NCBI GenBank assembly: GCA_016721015.1
Contig: JADKJL010000001.1
Location: forward strand, 372,001 to 436,000
Length of the DNA stretch: 64,000 nucleotides
Reading direction: 5' to 3'
From: Lysobacterales bacterium
Lineage (GTDB): Bacteria; Pseudomonadota; Gammaproteobacteria; Xanthomonadales; Rhodanobacteraceae
Part shown: one piece after another, positions 9,397 through 19,847 of the stretch
Position numbering within the stretch: position 1 is the stretch's first letter
Layout of the letters: each line of letters begins with the position of its first letter
The notes under the pieces: model-generated
Databases searched by the model: none
Seen by the model: the letters and a program-made list of their open reading frames with translations, nothing else
What the model was told of the DNA's origin: nothing
Program-made: the position numbers and the translations under genes

Positions 9397-10743
9397 TCAC
9401 TTGCCGATGCAGAAATCAGCAAAGATCCGTCCGAGCAGATCCTCATTGCTGAAGTCGCCGGTTACCTCACCGAGGGCGTGCTGGACCTCTCGCAGCTCTT
9501 CTGCGGCGAGCTCTCCCGCACGCTGTTCGCACAACGCGCCTTGTGCCGAACACATATGCTCGCTGGCACGTTGCAGAGCATTGACATGGCGCTTGCGGGC
9601 GCTGAAGGCGCCGTCGTTGCCCTCGTCGTGTCCCGCAGCCTTGCGCAACTCGGCGGCAAGCAGGTCGAGACCTGCGCCAGTGCGGGCGGACAGCCACAGG
9701 TGCGCAATCCCTTCGAGCTCTTCGCGCCTGGCCGCGCCGGCAACCAAATCGATCTTGTTGTGGACGACGAGGCGGGCGGTGCTTGCCGGCAATGCCGCCA
9801 GCAGCGGCAGATCCTGTTCAAGCTGCTCATCCGTGCTGACCAGGACGGCCAGATCGGCGCGCTGGAGCTCGTCACGCGCGCGGCGTATTCCCTCGATCTC
9901 GACGGCGTCATCGGATTCGCGCAATCCGGCGGTGTCGACCAGGGTGATGCCGATGCCATCCAGATCGATCGTTTCGCGCAGCAGATCGCGGGTGGTGCCG
10001 GGCACGTCGGTGACGATGGCGCGGTCGCTGGCCGCCAAAGCGTTGAGCAGACTCGATTTGCCGGCGTTGGGCCGTCCGATGATCACGACATGCAAGCCAT
10101 CGGCGAGGCGCACACCGCGACGACTGGCGGCAAGCAGCTCATCGAGGCGGACGCTCGTGGCGGCAAGATCCTTGATCAATTGCGGCGTCGCCAGGAAGTC
10201 GATCTCGTCCTCGGGAAAGTCGATGGCAGCCTCGATCCACACGCGCAATCGCACGACGGCTTCGGTCAGTGCACGAACTTGTCGGGAAAACTCGCCGTCG
10301 AGGCTGCGCAGCGCAGCGCGCGCGGCGGCTTGCGAACCGCTGGCGATCAAGTCGGCAATCGCTTCGGCCTGGATCAGATCGATCTTGCCGTTGAGGAAGG
10401 CGCGCTCGGAGAATTCGCCGGCCCGGGCCTGACGCGCGCCAAGCCGGATAACCCGATCGAGAAGGCTGGCGAGGACGATCCGGCTGCCATGCGCCTGGAG
10501 CTCGACGACATCTTCACCGGTGAACGAATGGGGTGCCGGGAAGTGCAGCAGCAGACCGCGGTCGAGCAGGCTGCCGTGCTCGTCATGGAAATGGCAAAAA
10601 TGCGCGTGTCGCGGTAGCGGTTTTCGCCCGAGCAAGACGGTGGCGATGGCCGGCGCGCTCGGCCCCGACAATCGCACAATGCCGATACCACCGGCGCCGG
10701 CGCCGGTGGCAATGGCGGCGATCGTCTCGGCTTGCGCTTTCAT
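9397..10743 (-). CDS. mnmE: tRNA uridine-5-carboxymethylaminomethyl(34) synthesis GTPase MnmE
   Basis: GTPase (448 aa) that, with MnmG, modifies the wobble uridine of certain tRNAs in the cytoplasm. Domains in order: an N-terminal folate-binding domain (about 1-120, with the ETIAAIATGAGAGGIGIVRLSG opening), a helical domain split around an inserted G domain with G1 GRPNAGKS (223-230), the TTRD switch (G2) and G3 DTAG (270-273), and the C-terminal CIGK motif (445-448), whose Cys is required for modification. It follows yidC by 60 bases on the same strand, the usual arrangement in the rpmH-rnpA-yidC-mnmE cluster. Confidence 0.97.
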   Translation of the reverse strand: MKAQAETIAAIATGAGAGGIGIVRLSGPSAPAIATVLLGRKPLPRHAHFCHFHDEHGSLLDRGLLLHFPAPHSFTGEDVVELQAHGSRIVLASLLDRVIRLGARQARAGEFSERAFLNGKIDLIQAEAIADLIASGSQAAARAALRSLDGEFSRQVRALTEAVVRLRVWIEAAIDFPEDEIDFLATPQLIKDLAATSVRLDELLAASRRGVRLADGLHVVIIGRPNAGKSSLLNALAASDRAIVTDVPGTTRDLLRETIDLDGIGITLVDTAGLRESDDAVEIEGIRRARDELQRADLAVLVSTDEQLEQDLPLLAALPASTARLVVHNKIDLVAGAARREELEGIAHLWLSARTGAGLDLLAAELRKAAGHDEGNDGAFSARKRHVNALQRASEHMCSAQGALCEQRAGELAAEELREVQHALGEVTGDFSNEDLLGRIFADFCIGK

Positions 10744-10803
10744 GGTCGCTGGGGCGTTGATGCGTTCACCGCGCCTCCCGATCGAGCGTCGCGTGATGCC
10801 GCC

Positions 10804-12519
10804 CTATTTTGCCTTGACCGGCACAAGCCCCTTGTCACCGCCTTCAATGCGTTTGGTGATGATCCATTGCTGGAGCAGGCCGAGCGCACCGTTGACGGTC
10901 CAGTAGAGAACAAGTCCAGCGGGGAAAAAGGCGAACATCACCGAGAAGATCAGCGGCATGAACTTCATCATCTTCGCCTGCAACGGATCCATGCCGGTCA
11001 TCGGGGTGAGGAATTGCGTGGCCAGCATGGTCGCTGCGTTGAGGATCGGCAGCACGTAGTAGGGATCCGGTGCGGTCAGATTGTGGATCCACAAGATGAA
11101 CGGCGCCTGGCGCAGCTCGACGCTTTCCAGCAACACCCAGTAAAGGCCAAGGAAGACCGGAATCTGCACCAGCATCGGCAGGCAGCCGCCCAATGGATTT
11201 ATTTTTTCCTTCTTGTACAGATCCATCATGGCCTGGTTGAGCTTGGCCCGATCGTCACCGTAGCGATCCTTCAGCGCGGCAACGCGTGGCTGCATCTTGC
11301 GCATCTTCGCCATCGAGCGGTATTGCGCCTCGGACAGCTTGAAGAACAAGGCCTTGATTGTCAGTACCAGCAGGATGATCGCGAAGCCCCAGTTTCCGGT
11401 AAGCCAGTGATACATCGACAGCAGCCAGTGCAGTGGCTCGGAGATCACCGTGAACATGCCGTAGTCGGCAGTCTTTGACAGTCCCGGGGCGACATCGTCG
11501 AGCGTGCTCTGCAACTTGGGGCCGACATACAGGCGCGCGCTGAACGTCTGATCCTTGCCCGGTTCAATGCTCATCGCCGGGGACTGGCTGAGCATGCGGT
11601 AGCGATTCGCGCCGCCGCCGGTTGTTTCACTGCTGCTGAACTGATCGGTCTCGCCAACCGGTGGAATCCAGGCGGCAAAGAAGTAATGCTGAAGCATGGC
11701 GATCCAGCCGCCGGAGACGCTGCGGTTGATTGGATCTTTGCTGAACTTGTCAAACGCTAGTTTCTGGAATTTGTCTTCCGGGCTGTACCACGCGGCGCCG
11801 ATGAAGCTGTAGCGCTCGGTGTTGGTGTAACCCTTGATGCCCGAGTGGTCGATGATCAACGGCACGCGCTGCAACAGGCGGTAGGCATTGCCGGTCCAGG
11901 CCACGGCACTCTGGTTGTCGATCCGTTGCTGCTGTTCGATCACATAGCTGCCGCGCTCGAAAATGAAGGTCTTGGTGACGCTGACGCCACTTGGGTCGCT
12001 CCAGGTCAAGGGCACTTCGAGCCGGTTCTGGCCAGCTGCGAGATCATAGGATTGCGCAGCGCTTGTCAGAATCGTTTCGTGATTCGGCGCCGGACTGGTT
12101 TTGCTGACCAGCCCGCTCTGCGCAACGAAATAGTGGGCAGGATCCGAATCCAGCAGGCGCACGCGCTCGGGTTGGTTCGGCTGCAGCGGGTAGGCCAGCA
12201 GATCGGCGCGCACGACACTGCCGCCAAGCGGATCGATTTCGACACGCAACAAATCGGTTGTCACGATCACCGGATTGACGGTGGCCTTCTGTTCCGTCGC
12301 TGTCGGCGTCTTCGCGGTTTCGGTTGCCGACGGGACAGCTTGCGGAATATCGGCCGCGGTTGGCACGCCGGACGAAATCGAGGCGGGCGGGTCGGTCACG
12401 TTGGTGGGTGCCGTTGCCGGGATGGCCACTTGCGGGTTGTAGTCGATCTGCCACTGCGAATAGAGCAGGTAGACCAGGGCAAACAGGGCAACCAGCAGAA
12501 AGGTGCGAGGATTGTTCAT
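10804..12519 (-). CDS. yidC: Membrane protein insertase YidC
   Basis: Inner-membrane insertase of 571 aa that inserts and folds membrane proteins alone or with SecYEG. There is an N-terminal anchor (about 4-22), then a low-complexity linker, a large periplasmic domain (about 85-350) and the conserved five-helix core (about 370-550). The core includes SEAQYRSMAKMRKMQPR, PLGGCLPMLVQIPVFLGLYW and the last helix PAGLVLYWTVNGALGLLQQW. The hydrophilic-groove arginine of E. coli YidC (R366) aligns with Lys389 here, so the positive charge is kept but the residue differs. It lies between rnpA and mnmE. The usual intervening yidD is missing, as only 109 bp separate it from rnpA. Confidence 0.97.
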   Translation of the reverse strand: MNNPRTFLLVALFALVYLLYSQWQIDYNPQVAIPATAPTNVTDPPASISSGVPTAADIPQAVPSATETAKTPTATEQKATVNPVIVTTDLLRVEIDPLGGSVVRADLLAYPLQPNQPERVRLLDSDPAHYFVAQSGLVSKTSPAPNHETILTSAAQSYDLAAGQNRLEVPLTWSDPSGVSVTKTFIFERGSYVIEQQQRIDNQSAVAWTGNAYRLLQRVPLIIDHSGIKGYTNTERYSFIGAAWYSPEDKFQKLAFDKFSKDPINRSVSGGWIAMLQHYFFAAWIPPVGETDQFSSSETTGGGANRYRMLSQSPAMSIEPGKDQTFSARLYVGPKLQSTLDDVAPGLSKTADYGMFTVISEPLHWLLSMYHWLTGNWGFAIILLVLTIKALFFKLSEAQYRSMAKMRKMQPRVAALKDRYGDDRAKLNQAMMDLYKKEKINPLGGCLPMLVQIPVFLGLYWVLLESVELRQAPFILWIHNLTAPDPYYVLPILNAATMLATQFLTPMTGMDPLQAKMMKFMPLIFSVMFAFFPAGLVLYWTVNGALGLLQQWIITKRIEGGDKGLVPVKAK

Positions 12520-12628
12520 GGCAGCTTCGGGTTCTTCGACGAGCTCGCCGATGTCAGGCGAAGGGAGGAGGGATCGTGGCGCCTGCGACGAATCGAAGGC
12601 ATTGCGGGCGCGCCGGGCAGGCGCGCGA

Positions 12629-13009
12629 TCAGCCGTGCATTGTGCCGGTGCCGGGCGTCGCCTTCAATGTCGCGAGTTTGCGCCAGAGGCCGGCAAGATC
12701 CTCGCGCAACTCGGTGGCCGAGGTGGTGACGGCGCTGGAACGGGCGATCAGCAGGATGTCCACGCAGGCCAGTTCGCTGCGCACATGGCGATAGCTTTCG
12801 CGCACCAGGCGCTTGATACGGTTGCGGTCGACGGCGCGCTTGGAGACGCGACGCGACACCGCCTGACCGAGTCGGCTGTTCGCTTGATCGTTGGGGGAGT
12901 ACTCGGCCAGAAAATGCCGGGCGCTGATGCGCCTTGATTTTCCGCGCAGCGCGGCGAAGTCGCCGGCCTTGAGCAGACGCGCGGTGCGCGGGAGGCTGTA
13001 CAGCCCCAT
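12629..13009 (-). CDS. rnpA: Ribonuclease P protein component
   Basis: Protein subunit (126 aa) of RNase P, which removes 5' leaders from pre-tRNAs. The conserved block is clear: SRLGQAVSRRVSKRAVDRNR followed by IKRLVRESYR, containing the RNR motif that contacts the catalytic RNA. The ATG at 13009 gives MGLYSLPRTARLLKAGDF, close to the family N-terminus. The frame stays open 17 codons further into rpmH, but those residues do not resemble RnpA. The start lies 20 bases past the rpmH stop, consistent with the usual coupled rpmH-rnpA transcript. Confidence 0.95.
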   Translation of the reverse strand: MGLYSLPRTARLLKAGDFAALRGKSRRISARHFLAEYSPNDQANSRLGQAVSRRVSKRAVDRNRIKRLVRESYRHVRSELACVDILLIARSSAVTTSATELREDLAGLWRKLATLKATPGTGTMHG

Positions 13010-13028
13010 GCCACCGCGAGCTGCTGAA

Positions 13029-13169
13029 TCAGACAGCGAGACGTTTGCGACCTTTGGCACGGCGCGCGTTGATCACGGCGCGACCACCACGGGTCTTCAT
13101 GCGGGCACGGAAACCGTGGGTACGGGCGCGCTTGAGGTTGCTCGGCTGATAGGTACGTTTGGTGGCCAT
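13029..13169 (-). CDS. rpmH: 50S ribosomal protein L34
   Basis: A 46-aa, very basic large-subunit ribosomal protein. The sequence MATKRTYQPSNLKRARTHGF, continuing with RARMKTRGGRAVINARRAKG, is typical of L34 from end to end. An in-frame upstream extension exists but the ATG at 13169 is the canonical start. It is the first gene of the minus-strand rpmH-rnpA-yidC-mnmE operon and is divergent from dnaA. Confidence 0.98.
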   Translation of the reverse strand: MATKRTYQPSNLKRARTHGFRARMKTRGGRAVINARRAKGRKRLAV

Positions 13170-13336
13170 GAGTCGGCGCCAGGCTTGAAGAAAAGGGCGC
13201 GAATGATAGGGGCGTGGTCGTGTTCCCGTCAAGGGATGTCGCTGGCGCCGATCGACTGCGCACGCGTAGACTGCACGGTTCGCGTCGAGCAAGCCGCTCA
13301 CGGGGGTCATCGTGTCAAGCACAACACCGAGGAATC

Positions 13337-14659
13337 ATGAGTGAGCTTTGGGGACGCTGTATCGAGCGCCTGGAAACGGAATTCGGGGCCGAGGACGTCC
13401 AGACTTACCTGAAACCCTTGCAGGCCAGCGAGAGTGAGCAGGGTCTGCGGCTGCTTGCGCCGAACGACTACACCCTTGAAGTGGTGCGTGAACGGTTCCT
13501 GTCGAGAATTCGCGCGGTCATCGAATACCAGCATGGCTCGGCGGTGGCGATCAACCTCGGCATCGGCACGCTCGGCAACCGCAAGGAACCGGTCAAGCGG
13601 GCAGCTGCGCCGGTCAAGGCAATTGCCAAACCCGCCGAAAACCACAACCTGGATCCGAACTACACCTTCGAGACCTTCGTCGAAGGCAAGACCAACGAGC
13701 TCGGCAAGGCCGCTGCGATCCAGGTGGCTACCAACCCGGGCCGGGCCTTCAATCCACTCCTTTTGTACGGCGGCACCGGCCTCGGCAAGACCCATTTGAT
13801 GCACGCGGCCGGCAATCTGATGCGACAGAACAATCCGGCCTGCAAGGTCTTGTATCTGCGCTCCGAACAATTCGTCGGCAGCATGATCGATGCCCTGCGC
13901 ACTAAGAACATGGACGAGTTCAAGCGCCGTTTCCGCAGCGTCGATGCGCTGCTGATCGACGACATCCAGTTCTTCGCGGGCAAGAACACGACCCAGGAAG
14001 AATTCTTCCATACTTTCAATGCCTTGTTTGACGGCAAGCAACAAATCATCCTTACCTGCGACCGCTTTCCGAAAGAAGTCGAGAACCTTGAGCCGCGCCT
14101 GAAATCGCGCCTGGGCTGGGGGTTGTCGGTGGCTATCGAACCACCGGATTTCGAGACTCGCGCGGCGATCCTGCTCAGCAAGGCGGCCAGCAAGGGTGTC
14201 GATCTGCCCGAGGATGTGGCCTTCCTGATTGCCAAGCGCATGCGCTCAAACGTGCGTGATCTCGAGGGAGCCCTGAATACCCTGATCGCGCGCTCGCATT
14301 TCGGTGGTCGTGCGGTTGATGTGGCGTTTGCCCAGGAGACCCTGCGCGATCTGCTCACCGTGCATGCGCAGGCGATCTCGATCTCCAACATCCAGAAGGT
14401 TGTCGTCGAGTACTACCAGTTGCGCATTGCCGATTTGCTCTCCAAGCGGCGCAGCCGCTCGGTCGCACGACCGCGACAGATGGCGATGTCACTGGCCAAG
14501 GAGTTGACCGAGCACAGCCTGCCCGAAATCGGCGACGCCTTTGGAGGTCGCGACCATACGACGGTCCTGCACGCATGCCGTACGATCAGGAACCTGCGCG
14601 AAACCGATGGCAAACTGAACCAGGACTGGGAAAAGCTGGTGCGTGCACTGACCGGTTGA
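13337..14659 (+). CDS. dnaA: Chromosomal replication initiator protein DnaA
   Basis: Replication initiator of 440 aa. Domain I (about 1-80) begins MSELWGRCIERLETEF. A short variable linker follows. The AAA+ domain III has Walker A GGTGLGKT (145-152) and Walker B LLIDDIQF. The DNA-binding domain IV has the signature GGRDHTTVLHACRTI at about 403-417. The ATG at 13337 is preceded by CGAGGAA, a good ribosome binding site. The frame is open upstream to 13214, but those residues are not DnaA-like. Its place between rpmH (divergent) and dnaN, with DnaA boxes just downstream, marks the origin region. Confidence 0.98.
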   Translation: MSELWGRCIERLETEFGAEDVQTYLKPLQASESEQGLRLLAPNDYTLEVVRERFLSRIRAVIEYQHGSAVAINLGIGTLGNRKEPVKRAAAPVKAIAKPAENHNLDPNYTFETFVEGKTNELGKAAAIQVATNPGRAFNPLLLYGGTGLGKTHLMHAAGNLMRQNNPACKVLYLRSEQFVGSMIDALRTKNMDEFKRRFRSVDALLIDDIQFFAGKNTTQEEFFHTFNALFDGKQQIILTCDRFPKEVENLEPRLKSRLGWGLSVAIEPPDFETRAAILLSKAASKGVDLPEDVAFLIAKRMRSNVRDLEGALNTLIARSHFGGRAVDVAFAQETLRDLLTVHAQAISISNIQKVVVEYYQLRIADLLSKRRSRSVARPRQMAMSLAKELTEHSLPEIGDAFGGRDHTTVLHACRTIRNLRETDGKLNQDWEKLVRALTG

Positions 14660-14866
14660 TAGGCGGTGGATAACCTGGGGGTTGATGATCGGGTTAGAAT
14701 TATCCACAGATCATGCACACCCGCGAAGGCTTGTTTTGCACGATCAGATTTCATCGCAAGCGTATGATTCTAAAATAGATTGTTTGGAATTCAGGGTTAT
14801 CCACGGCACCTGCTACCACCACAAGCTTTCATTCACATCAAAGACAGAAACAGGAAGGGACCAATC
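14660..14866. other. Probable chromosomal replication origin (oriC), dnaA-dnaN intergenic region
   Basis: The 207-bp gap contains one perfect DnaA box TTATCCACA at 14700-14708 (plus strand). Two near-perfect boxes match at 8 of 9 positions: TTATCCACC on the minus strand at 14665-14673 and TTATCCACG on the plus strand at 14797-14805. Between them lies a relatively AT-rich stretch (about 14764-14792, containing TTCTAAAATAGATTG), unlike the GC-rich surroundings. The dnaA-dnaN position is the usual origin location in related genomes. The dnaN promoter must also lie here. Confidence 0.75.
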
Positions 14867-15967
14867 ATGCGCTTCATTCTTCCGCGCGAAGCCTTGCTGA
14901 AACCATTGCAGCAAGTCGTTGGTGTCGTTGAACGTCGACAGACCTTGCCGGTGTTGTCGAATCTGCTGGTTCATGTCGCGGGTGAAACGGTCACCTTTAC
15001 CGGCACCGACCTTGAAGTCGAAATGGTTGCAAGCGCCAGTGCCGAAGATCCGCGTGATGGAGAAGTGACGATTCCGGCACGCAAGCTGTTCGATATCTGC
15101 CGAGCGTTGCCGGATGGGGCGCGGATAAAGATCGAGCAGAATGGGGATCGCGTGTCGATCAGTGCCGGTCGCAGCCGGTTCACCCTGGCGACCCTGCCAG
15201 CCTCCGAGTTTCCGGTCATCGAAAACATCGATGTCGTGGAGCGGGTCAGCCTGCCCGAAGCCGTGCTCAAGGATCTGATTGGCCGTACCGCTTTCGCCAT
15301 GGCTCACCAGGACGTCCGATACTACCTGAACGGACTTCTGCTTGATTTGCGTGACAAGACCCTGCGCTGTGTCGCCACCGATGGTCATCGGCTGGCCTCA
15401 TGTGAAACCGTGTTGGAAACCGAAATCTCGGCTCGCCGGCAGATCATCATCCCGCGCAAGGGTGTGCTCGAGTTGCAAGGCCTGTTTGAAGCCGGGGAAG
15501 CCCTGGTTGAACTGGAGCTTGGTCGCAATCATGTTCGCGTGCGCCGCGGTTCGGTGATGTTCACTTCGAAACTGATTGATGGTCGCTTTCCTGACTACGA
15601 AGCGGTCATTCCAATCGGCGCGGACAAGGACATCCGGGTTGGCCGGGAGGAACTGCGTTTTGCGCTGCAGCGCGCGGCTATCCTTTCGAACGAAAAGTAC
15701 CGTGGCGTGAAGCTGGAAGTGAATCCGAATCGGCTGCGTATCGTGGCGCACAACCCCGAGCAGGAGGAAGCAGTTGAGGAGCTGGAAGTAAACACAACGG
15801 TTTCCGACCTTAGCGTCGGTTTCAACGTGAATTACCTGATGGACGCGCTGGCCGCCTTGAGCGGGGAGGAAGTCATGTTGAGCTTGCGCGATGCGCAATC
15901 GAGTTGCCTGTTGCGCAAGGTCGGTTCCGATGACACACGGCATGTTGTCATGCCCCTGCGTCTCTGA
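14867..15967 (+). CDS. dnaN: DNA polymerase III subunit beta (sliding clamp)
   Basis: Processivity clamp of DNA polymerase III, 366 aa and full length, with three successive clamp folds. Family landmarks are the opening MRFILPREALLKPLQQVVGV and RRQTLPVLSNLL, the inner segment YYLNGLLLDLRDKTLRCVATDGHRLA, and the C-terminal R-H-V-V-M-P-L-R-L that forms part of the partner-binding pocket. The ATG at 14867 has CAGGAAGGG about nine bases upstream; an upstream in-frame extension from 14780 would run through a DnaA box and is not coding. It is followed by recF. Confidence 0.98.
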   Translation: MRFILPREALLKPLQQVVGVVERRQTLPVLSNLLVHVAGETVTFTGTDLEVEMVASASAEDPRDGEVTIPARKLFDICRALPDGARIKIEQNGDRVSISAGRSRFTLATLPASEFPVIENIDVVERVSLPEAVLKDLIGRTAFAMAHQDVRYYLNGLLLDLRDKTLRCVATDGHRLASCETVLETEISARRQIIIPRKGVLELQGLFEAGEALVELELGRNHVRVRRGSVMFTSKLIDGRFPDYEAVIPIGADKDIRVGREELRFALQRAAILSNEKYRGVKLEVNPNRLRIVAHNPEQEEAVEELEVNTTVSDLSVGFNVNYLMDALAALSGEEVMLSLRDAQSSCLLRKVGSDDTRHVVMPLRL

Positions 15968-15991
15968 TCCTTTGCTGATCCGTGACCACCG

Positions 15992-16026
15992 AGCCTGCGC
16001 GTCGAAGGATGCGCGGGCTTTCGTTT
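15992..16026 (+). terminator. Possible hairpin terminator between dnaN and recF
   Basis: AGCCTGCGC at 15992-16000 pairs with GCGCGGGCT at 16011-16019 (one G-T wobble), followed by TTCGTTTG. The T-run is interrupted, so termination may be partial, allowing read-through into recF. Confidence 0.4.
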
Positions 16027-16042
16027 GTCTGAGAGGCTGCGC

Positions 16043-17116
16043 GTGCGCCTGATTGAGTTGCGCATTCGCGATCTGCGGGTGATTCGCGAATTGGCCATTG
16101 AGCTTGGATCGGGCCTCAACGTGTTCGTCGGTGCCAATGGGGCGGGCAAGACCAGCGTTCTTGAATCTGCGTACCTGCTTTCCCACGGGCGCAGCTTTCG
16201 GCGTGGAGCCCGAGACACGCTCAGCCGACTCGAAAGTGATGGCTATTCGGTGTTTGGGCACCTGCAGCAGGGTAGTGGGCGGGAAAGACGACTTGGCATT
16301 GCCAGGGTCGGCAACAAACTCGAAACGCGGGTCGATGGCGAGACGGTTGGAATCGCGGGACTCGTGAAAACTTGCGCGGTAGCCTGCTTTGAACCGGGGT
16401 CCCATGAGTTGATCAGCGGCATTGCAGAGGAGCGCCGGCGTTATCTGGACTGGGGGGTGTTCCACGTGGAACAGGAATTCCTCCAGGATTGGCGCCGATA
16501 TCAACGCGCACTGCGGCAACGCAACAGCGCGCTTCGGAGCGTGGGGGCGGACGGCGAGCTTGAACCTTGGGAGATCGAGATGTCGGTAGCAGGGGAACGC
16601 ATAGCCCGATTCCGCCAGGGTTATGTTGACCGTCTGCGACCCTTCCTGCAGTCGGTTCTGAATGATTTTCTGGGCGAGCTGGGCGATTCCGAGATCGTTT
16701 TCGATCGCGGTTGGAATGATGGCCAGTCTTTGGCAGCTGCCCTGGCCGAATCGCGTGGGCGCGACCGGGAGCGTGGCCATACCGGTCGCGGGCCACACCG
16801 GGCCGACTGGTCACTGGGTTTTGAAAAGGCGCCGCGTCGCGAGCATCTTTCCCGGGGTCAGGAAAAGCTTTGTGCATTGGCGTTGATCCTGGCCCAGGCT
16901 CGTTTGTATGCGGCTGAAACCGGCGAATGGCCGATCCTTTGTTTCGACGATCTCGCCTCGGAGCTGGATCAGGCCCATCAAACCCTGGTCATGGAACAGG
17001 TTTTGGCGAGTGGGGCGCAGGCCCTGATCAGTGGAACCGAGCCGCCGAGGGCGCTCGCTCCCGACCTCGACGGCGCGCGCATGTTCCATGTGGAACAAGG
17101 CCGGATCGACCCCTGA
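16043..17116 (+). CDS. recF: DNA replication and repair protein RecF
   Basis: SMC-like ATPase of 357 aa that helps load RecA at gaps through RecFOR. Visible motifs are Walker A GANGAGKT (30-37), the signature LSRGQEKLCALALILAQ and Walker B PILCFDDLASELD. The GTG at 16043 is chosen because GAGAGG lies seven bases upstream and the product then begins MRLIELRIRDLRVI, as in other RecF proteins. A TTG at 16025 is the only alternative upstream start. The gene lies in the standard dnaN-recF-gyrB order; its stop at 17116 is followed within five bases by the gyrB promoter candidate. Confidence 0.95.
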   Translation: MRLIELRIRDLRVIRELAIELGSGLNVFVGANGAGKTSVLESAYLLSHGRSFRRGARDTLSRLESDGYSVFGHLQQGSGRERRLGIARVGNKLETRVDGETVGIAGLVKTCAVACFEPGSHELISGIAEERRRYLDWGVFHVEQEFLQDWRRYQRALRQRNSALRSVGADGELEPWEIEMSVAGERIARFRQGYVDRLRPFLQSVLNDFLGELGDSEIVFDRGWNDGQSLAAALAESRGRDRERGHTGRGPHRADWSLGFEKAPRREHLSRGQEKLCALALILAQARLYAAETGEWPILCFDDLASELDQAHQTLVMEQVLASGAQALISGTEPPRALAPDLDGARMFHVEQGRIDP

Positions 17117-17120
17117 CTGC

Positions 17121-17126
17121 TATAAT
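17121..17126 (+). promoter_or_regulatory. TATAAT -10 element, probable gyrB promoter
   Basis: A perfect TATAAT lies four bases after the recF stop and 67 bases before the gyrB start. I see no good -35 hexamer at the correct spacing, so it may depend on supercoiling, as gyrase promoters do elsewhere, or on an activator. Confidence 0.45.
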
Positions 17127-17192
17127 CGACGTCTTGAGTTACGGATCGGGCGTGCGACGCGCCGGATCGGCAGCCGACCAATGCGGAGTCCC

Positions 17193-19604
<2,412 letters not shown>

Positions 19605-19847
19605 CGCATAAAACATAAATACACATAAAAAATAATGTTGTCGATCCTTGGGGTATTTTGATGGCACTCGCGCCGGATAAAACCCCGCCAGGGCCAAACC
19701 CGCGTTTCAGCTCCAGAGATTCAGGAATCAGGTGATTTTTCGTTTCCAACGCCTGTACAGTCTGGCGTCGCGGCAGTACGCTCAGAAAACCAGACAACAA
19801 CCGTTTTGAAGTGCCTTGCACCCCGTTCATCCAGTCGAGGAGTGACC
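19605..19847. other. Intergenic region after gyrB
   Basis: The first 35 bases are unusually AT-rich (ATAAAACATAAATACACATA and similar), unlike the rest of the window. A loose inverted repeat follows (GGGGTATTTT at about 19650 and AAAACCCC at 19678-19685) that could weaken or end gyrB transcription. No convincing ORF or RNA gene is visible. The promoter of the TPR gene should lie here, but I cannot place it. Confidence 0.4.

Noticed and set aside
9328..10617. Plus-strand frame of 429 codons opposite mnmE
   Set aside because: Antisense shadow of mnmE, without ribosome binding site or recognisable domain.
16025..16042. TTG start for recF
   Set aside because: The GTG at 16043 has a ribosome binding site at the correct distance and gives the family N-terminus.
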